Assembly: GCA_020152595.1 (NCBI GenBank)
Contig: JAIGNY010002998.1
Coordinates: forward strand, 186,001-250,000
DNA: 64,000 nt
Reading direction: 5' to 3'
DNA from: Chiridota heheva
Taxonomy: Eukaryota; Echinodermata; Holothuroidea; Apodida; Chiridotidae
The notes under the pieces are model-generated. The model made no database searches. It was not told the origin of the DNA and worked only from the letters and a program-made list of their open reading frames with translations. Made by a program: the position numbers and the translations under genes. Within the stretch, counting starts at the first letter, position 1; each line of letters starts with the position of its first letter. Shown piece by piece: positions 60,018-64,000 of this stretch.

Positions 60018-60748
60018 GTTTGTTTGTTTGTTTGAGGGCTTAATGGCAGCACGACAACGAGAGTCAAATTGTGCCTGAGAGGCTAGATCATTCAAGAGGT
60101 AGGAAGAAAAGAAAACGGGGAGATTGGGAGAAATACAAGAACTAAAAGTCAGAAAGCTGGAATAGAGAGGAGGTGCATGGGTGAAAAAAACAAAATAAGG
60201 AGAGGGGTGTGGAGGGGGACTAAATATGGTTGTAGAGGAAGCATGATGAAGGAAGGAGATAATTTTATACTGAGTTTTTTTTTTTTTCTGGAATATCTCA
60301 GCAATTGAGTTGTGGGAAGCGAGGGAAACTCTGGGAAGGTTGTACAGGGGGCAAACAAGGAGAACGTGATGGATTGTGAGGGTGCAATGTTGCAGAGGGG
60401 TTGGGGGAGCCAATAAGGAGGTGGGAGTGAGTGAGGTGGGTGTGACCTATTCTAAGACAGGTAATATGAACATTGTTGACACAAGAGATATTCTAAGACA
60501 GGTAAGATGAACATTGTCGACACAAGAGAGGTTGTTGATGGTGGGTTTGATCAAAATGGTGGGCTGGATGATGTGGGAGTTTGTTATCAATTTGGGAGTC
60601 CCATGAGGTTTGCCAGCAGTCTTGAACAAGGGAAGCGATAAGCAGTTTGATGTTAGAAAGGGTTTTGAGAAATGGGTTAGGGGAGGTTGAGGGCAAGCTT
60701 AGTGCCTGCATCAGCCCTGTCATTGCCAGGAATGCCAATATGGCTGGG

Positions 60749-60782
<34 letters not shown>

Positions 60783-62810
60783 TGTATACTTATATAGCAC
60801 ACAATCACAACAAAGTTTCAATGCGCTTTACAATGCTAACTATAGTTACACTTAAGATAATAACATAACAGGGTAAGTTCCTACTCAAATAAACCTTTAC
60901 TGACTAAATAATGTCTTTACTAACTTCTTAAATGAATTAATATTTAACCTCCCCTTGACATGATAGGGCAGGGTATTCCAGAGAACTGGCCCAGCATAAG
61001 CAAACATTCTCTCACCAAACCTTTTGCTAATACGAGGGACAGTCAATAAATTTACTGACGCATATTGAAGGGAGCGACTAAGACAATAAAGGGAAACCAA
61101 ATCAATAAGATAATGAGGTGCATTGTCTATCAGACACTTAAAGATAAAACATAAAACTTTGAATTTAATCCTATAGACTACAGGGAGCCAATGTAAATTC
61201 TGTAAGATAGGGTTGATATGGGCACGGCGAGGTGACTTAGAGATAATCCTGGCAGCTCTGTTTTGAACAAGTTAAAGTTTATGAAGTGTATCACCAGGAA
61301 TGCCAGCCAGCAGGGAATTAGCATAGTCTAACTGCGATAAAACAAGAGATACCATGAGTTTGGCACATGTATCATCATTAAGATAGTGCCTTATTTTTTT
61401 GTGAGTGTAAATGAAAATAAGCCAACTTACAACTTTGTTTACATGATGGGCCATTGACATCTTAAAATCAAAAATTACTCCTAATGTCTTAACTTTCACA
61501 GACGGTAGAATAACCTTATCCCCTACAGCTACACTGGGGTAAAAACTTTTAACAAGGTCACTAAAAGAGGGAGAAGTGATTACTATGAACTCTGTTTTTT
61601 CATCATTTAATTTAAATTGGTTGGCAGTCATCCAAGACCTAACATCACGAATACAAGCCTCTATTTTGCAGACCGCCATAGATATACTATTGCCATCTTT
61701 GGAGTTGAAGTAGGTGTACATTTGCGTGTCATCAGCATATATGGTACGATATCGCATGTCGTTCCATTATATCACTCACTAGAAGCATGTAAATACTAAA
61801 CAAGAGAGGTCCTAAGACCGAACCCTGAGGGACACCTATCCAGAAGAAAAGAAAACTTTTCCTGCAGAGGATGGGCGAAAGGAGTATCCGGAGGAGGAGG
61901 TGGGATATGGAGTTATCCCATATAAGATTGAGTAAAGAAGGACAGCCTTGGAGTCGGAGAAGATAGCAAAGTGGCTGAGCAGAAAGTACTCACTAAAGTT
62001 GAGGGCGAGGAGGATGGCCTTTGCCTCGGCTGAGAAGATGGACGAGTAGTTGGGAAGTCTGCTACTAAGGGTGATGTCTTGGATGACAGCAGCAGCAGCA
62101 GCCATCTTTTCGCCTTCCTTGGAGCAATCAGTATAGATGGAGGTGTAGTTTGAGAGTTGGTCTTTGATTTGGTTGTGGAGATTGATGAAGAGGTTAGGGT
62201 GGGTTTGGGTTTTGTGATGATTGGAGAGGCCTAGGTGGATAGAAGGGAGGGGGGTGTCCCAAGGAGGATAAGTGGACCAGGAGGTGCTAAGAGTGGCAGG
62301 GTTGATGCCAAGATGGAGGTCTGATTTGATGAGTAAGCTAAAGGGGAGGGGATAGGGTTTTAGTCCTATTCAAAGAGGGTTGAGAAATTGGGGTACCTAA
62401 TGAGGTTGTAAACAGGGTACTGGGTGTTGGTGAGGATCCTAAAAGCATAGGAGAGGCTAAGCTTTCTATATCTAAGTAGAAAGGGGGGTTCGTTGGCTTC
62501 AACATAAAGGCTGGTGATTGGGCAGGCCCTGTAGGCACCTAGACAAAGCCTAAGGGCTTCATTTTGGATGGTGTTGATGTGGTTGAGGTATGAGTTGTGA
62601 GCGACACAGTAGACAATATTGCCGTAGTCAAGCTTGGCACAAATGGTGAGCCAGAAGATTTTGAGGAGAGCATGGCGGTTCGCACCCCAAGTATTGGAGA
62701 GGAGGCGGAGAATTTTGAGGGAGCTGTTGCATTTTAGTTTCAGGTTGGTGATATGTTAAAGCTTGGGAGTATAGAGTTAAACCCAGAAACTTTTGTGTGT
62801 TCAACTTTAG
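60018..62810 (-). pseudogene. RNase H-bearing LINE (I/Nimb-like), split by an L2 element
   Basis: Minus-strand ORF2 remains of a non-LTR retrotransposon, reading from high to low coordinates. First comes KFLGLTL, then SLKILRLLSNTWGANR and AKLDYGNIVYCVAHNSYL, then ALRLCLGAYRACPITSLY and VEANEPP (post-RT thumb), LSLSYAFRILTN and RNase H. RNase H shows YTDCSKEG at about 62120, AEAKAILLAL and FAIFSDSKAVL at about 61950. The domain is then cut by the nested L2 at 61849 and resumes at 60750 with PSHIGIPGNDRADA. The C terminus follows, with RIGHTHLTHSHLLIG. The 3' end is a caaacaaacaaac tail touching the 36-bp minisatellite. Several frameshifts, one in a run of six C near 62490. The catalytic RT palm is absent. 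Confidence 0.85.
60750..61849 (-). pseudogene. Nested L2-like LINE, reverse transcriptase to 3' end
   Basis: Minus strand. The RT palm begins IGVPQGSVLGPLLFSIYM. After a small deletion comes YADDT (catalytic Asp pair, near 61730), WMTANQFKLNDEKTEFIVI, LGVIFDFKMSM and LVLSQLDYANSLLAG. A single in-frame stop near 61272 (CAA to TAA likely) precedes VQNRAARIISK, LHWLPVVYRIKFKVL and FAYAGPVLWNTLPYHV. The 3' UTR shows tgtaaagcgcattgaaac and gctatataagtatac, ending in an (ATT)n tail, the classic L2 pattern. It is 5' truncated, as usual for LINEs, and interrupts the RNase H domain of the older LINE. Only about two lesions are seen, so it looks younger than its host. Confidence 0.9.
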
Positions 62811-62814
62811 GGAA

Positions 62815-63690
62815 GATGCTTGAGTTAGGACAGAGAGGAAAGAGAGGTCGGATAGAGGGAAGGGAGAGAAGGTGAATAAGGGAAAGAAGTTCAGGTAATA
62901 AAAGGAAGGTGAGGAAAGTAAGGCAGAGAAGGTAAGGAAAGGGAGGGAATTTGAAGACATATTTGTTTTTATTTGAGTATATCAATGAATTTCCAATACA
63001 TTCTAAAAGCATCTTGCTGATGTTGCCTCTCAAATGCCACCAACTAATGACAAATTCTTGACAGGGCAAAACTTGTACTTCCTCTTCATTAAGATCTCAA
63101 CCTATATTTCTATCAACACTTGAAAGCTTTTCAAAGCTAAACAAGAACGAAATGCACAGACCAACCTCCCATGAACAAATTTGAATTCATCCATTCTGCA
63201 ATTATGAGAAAATTTATTTCTAGTTCAGCGGTTATCAATAATCTCGAGAGTGCTCCCTTGGGCAATACCGGGACAACTTACATTATTCAAGTTGTCGCTG
63301 GTGATTTGCCAAAGTTTCTTCGCAGGCTCGTGTCACAAGCCATTCAAAACAGCAGCAAAGTGGGATAGCTTTAAAATCATCATTACGCACTTGTCATTTT
63401 CAAAATGCATTACAACTAAAGCCAAGAATGCAAATGTGTAATGTGAAGGGTGAAGGTTTTCTAGTATTTTTCACGGATTTTGCAATTTTCTTTTTAAAAT
63501 CGATATTCCATAAGAATTTCAATTTCACTGTTCTGACTTTAAAGTAATATGTATTTAAGACTGCATTTGAAGGTGGGGTTTATCACCACTCATAAGGGGT
63601 GAGATGTGTGTGAGATATGTGCAGGAAATGTACTGGCTTTGCACTAGTGTTACAGATGATGTGTTTCAGCTTGTGTTACAGTTAGTGTGC
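62815..63690. other. Purine-rich then unannotated DNA
   Basis: 62815-62950 is rich in gaggaaag-type words and may be decayed LINE sequence upstream of the recognised part. No gene beyond it; short frames at 63171-63441 have no recognised domain. Confidence 0.4.
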
Positions 63691-63694
63691 ACAA

Positions 63695-64000
63695 CTTCCT
63701 CACTCCATCTCATCTCCTCCCCCTTCTCATCCCCTCCTCCATTCTCATCCCCTCTCCATCTCATCCCCTCCTTCTCATCCCCTCTCCATTCTCATCCCCT
63801 CTCCATTCTCATCCCCTCTCCATTCTCATCCCCTCTCCATTCTCATCCCCTCTCCATTCTCATCCCCTCTCCATTCTCATCCCCTCTCCATTCTCATCCC
63901 CTCTCCATTCTCATCCCCCCTCCATCCATTCTCATCCCCTCTCCATTCTCATCCCATCCCCTCCTCCATTCTCATCCCCCTCCATTCTCATCCCCTCTCC
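63695..64000 (+). repeat. 17-bp minisatellite, continues past the window
   Basis: Unit cccctctccattctcat, with shorter or longer variants at the edges (ctcctcccccttctcatc). C/T-rich on the plus strand; at least 14 units. Confidence 0.95.

Overview
The window is AT-rich eukaryotic DNA with no protein-coding gene that I can support. There is no operon structure, no ribosome binding sites and no conserved host exon. What is present is metazoan repeat DNA: non-LTR retrotransposon fragments (L2/CR1-like, an RNase H-bearing I/Nimb-like type, a Daphne/endonuclease-type C terminus and an RTE-like 3' end), tRNA-derived SINEs, many short terminal-inverted-repeat elements, foldback elements, and an unusual number of satellites and minisatellites. 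The LINE mix, TU-like foldback elements and frequent AGGCCTA words suggest a marine invertebrate, perhaps an echinoderm or other non-vertebrate deuterostome. That assignment is an inference of low confidence.

Layout. 0-3.9 kb: two family A MITEs, a tRNA-like SINE head between direct repeats, repeat J and a family C MITE. 3.9-7.6 kb: a 94-96 bp satellite of about 38 copies with higher-order order among its variants. 7.6-10.8 kb: a dispersed repeat split by a family B MITE, an AP-1-like palindromic cluster, a family D MITE and an 18-bp minisatellite. 11.4-13.9 kb: a foldback element with subrepeat arms, a family A MITE and an RNase H LINE fragment. 14.6-22.3 kb: a family B MITE, a cytosine-tailed TIR element with internal 33-bp repeats, a TGTCAC cluster, a SINE, a 15-bp and a 46-bp tandem array. 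23-28 kb: a second foldback family, a TATCGATA-rich block, a 405-bp TIR element with target duplication, further MITEs and a SINE. 28-31.7 kb is nearly featureless.

31.7-43.5 kb: an RTE tail split by MITE B, MITE C interrupted by the 405-bp family, a CpG-dense TIR element, a 35-bp array, about 660 bp of (AT)n, and a MITE B copy apparently split by 2.2 kb of 290-bp repeats. 44.6-57 kb: two copies of a 1.5-kb repeat about 9 kb apart, tiny hairpin insertions, a 30-bp minisatellite, two LINE fragments, and a 220-bp repeat array split by the second 1.5-kb copy. 57-64 kb: a family A MITE with amplified left ends, a 36-bp minisatellite, an RNase H LINE carrying a nested L2-like LINE, and a 17-bp minisatellite running off the edge.

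How the parts relate. The clearest theme is serial insertion. Several elements can be dated relative to one another because an uninterrupted paralogue of the target lies in the same window. MITE families A, B and C all end in AAGGA beside a TA dinucleotide, the target duplication of Tc1/mariner-type transposases, so one transposase lineage may have mobilised all three. Most long open reading frames are by-products of tandem repeats whose unit is a multiple of three. The only reading frames with recognisable homology belong to broken retrotransposons.
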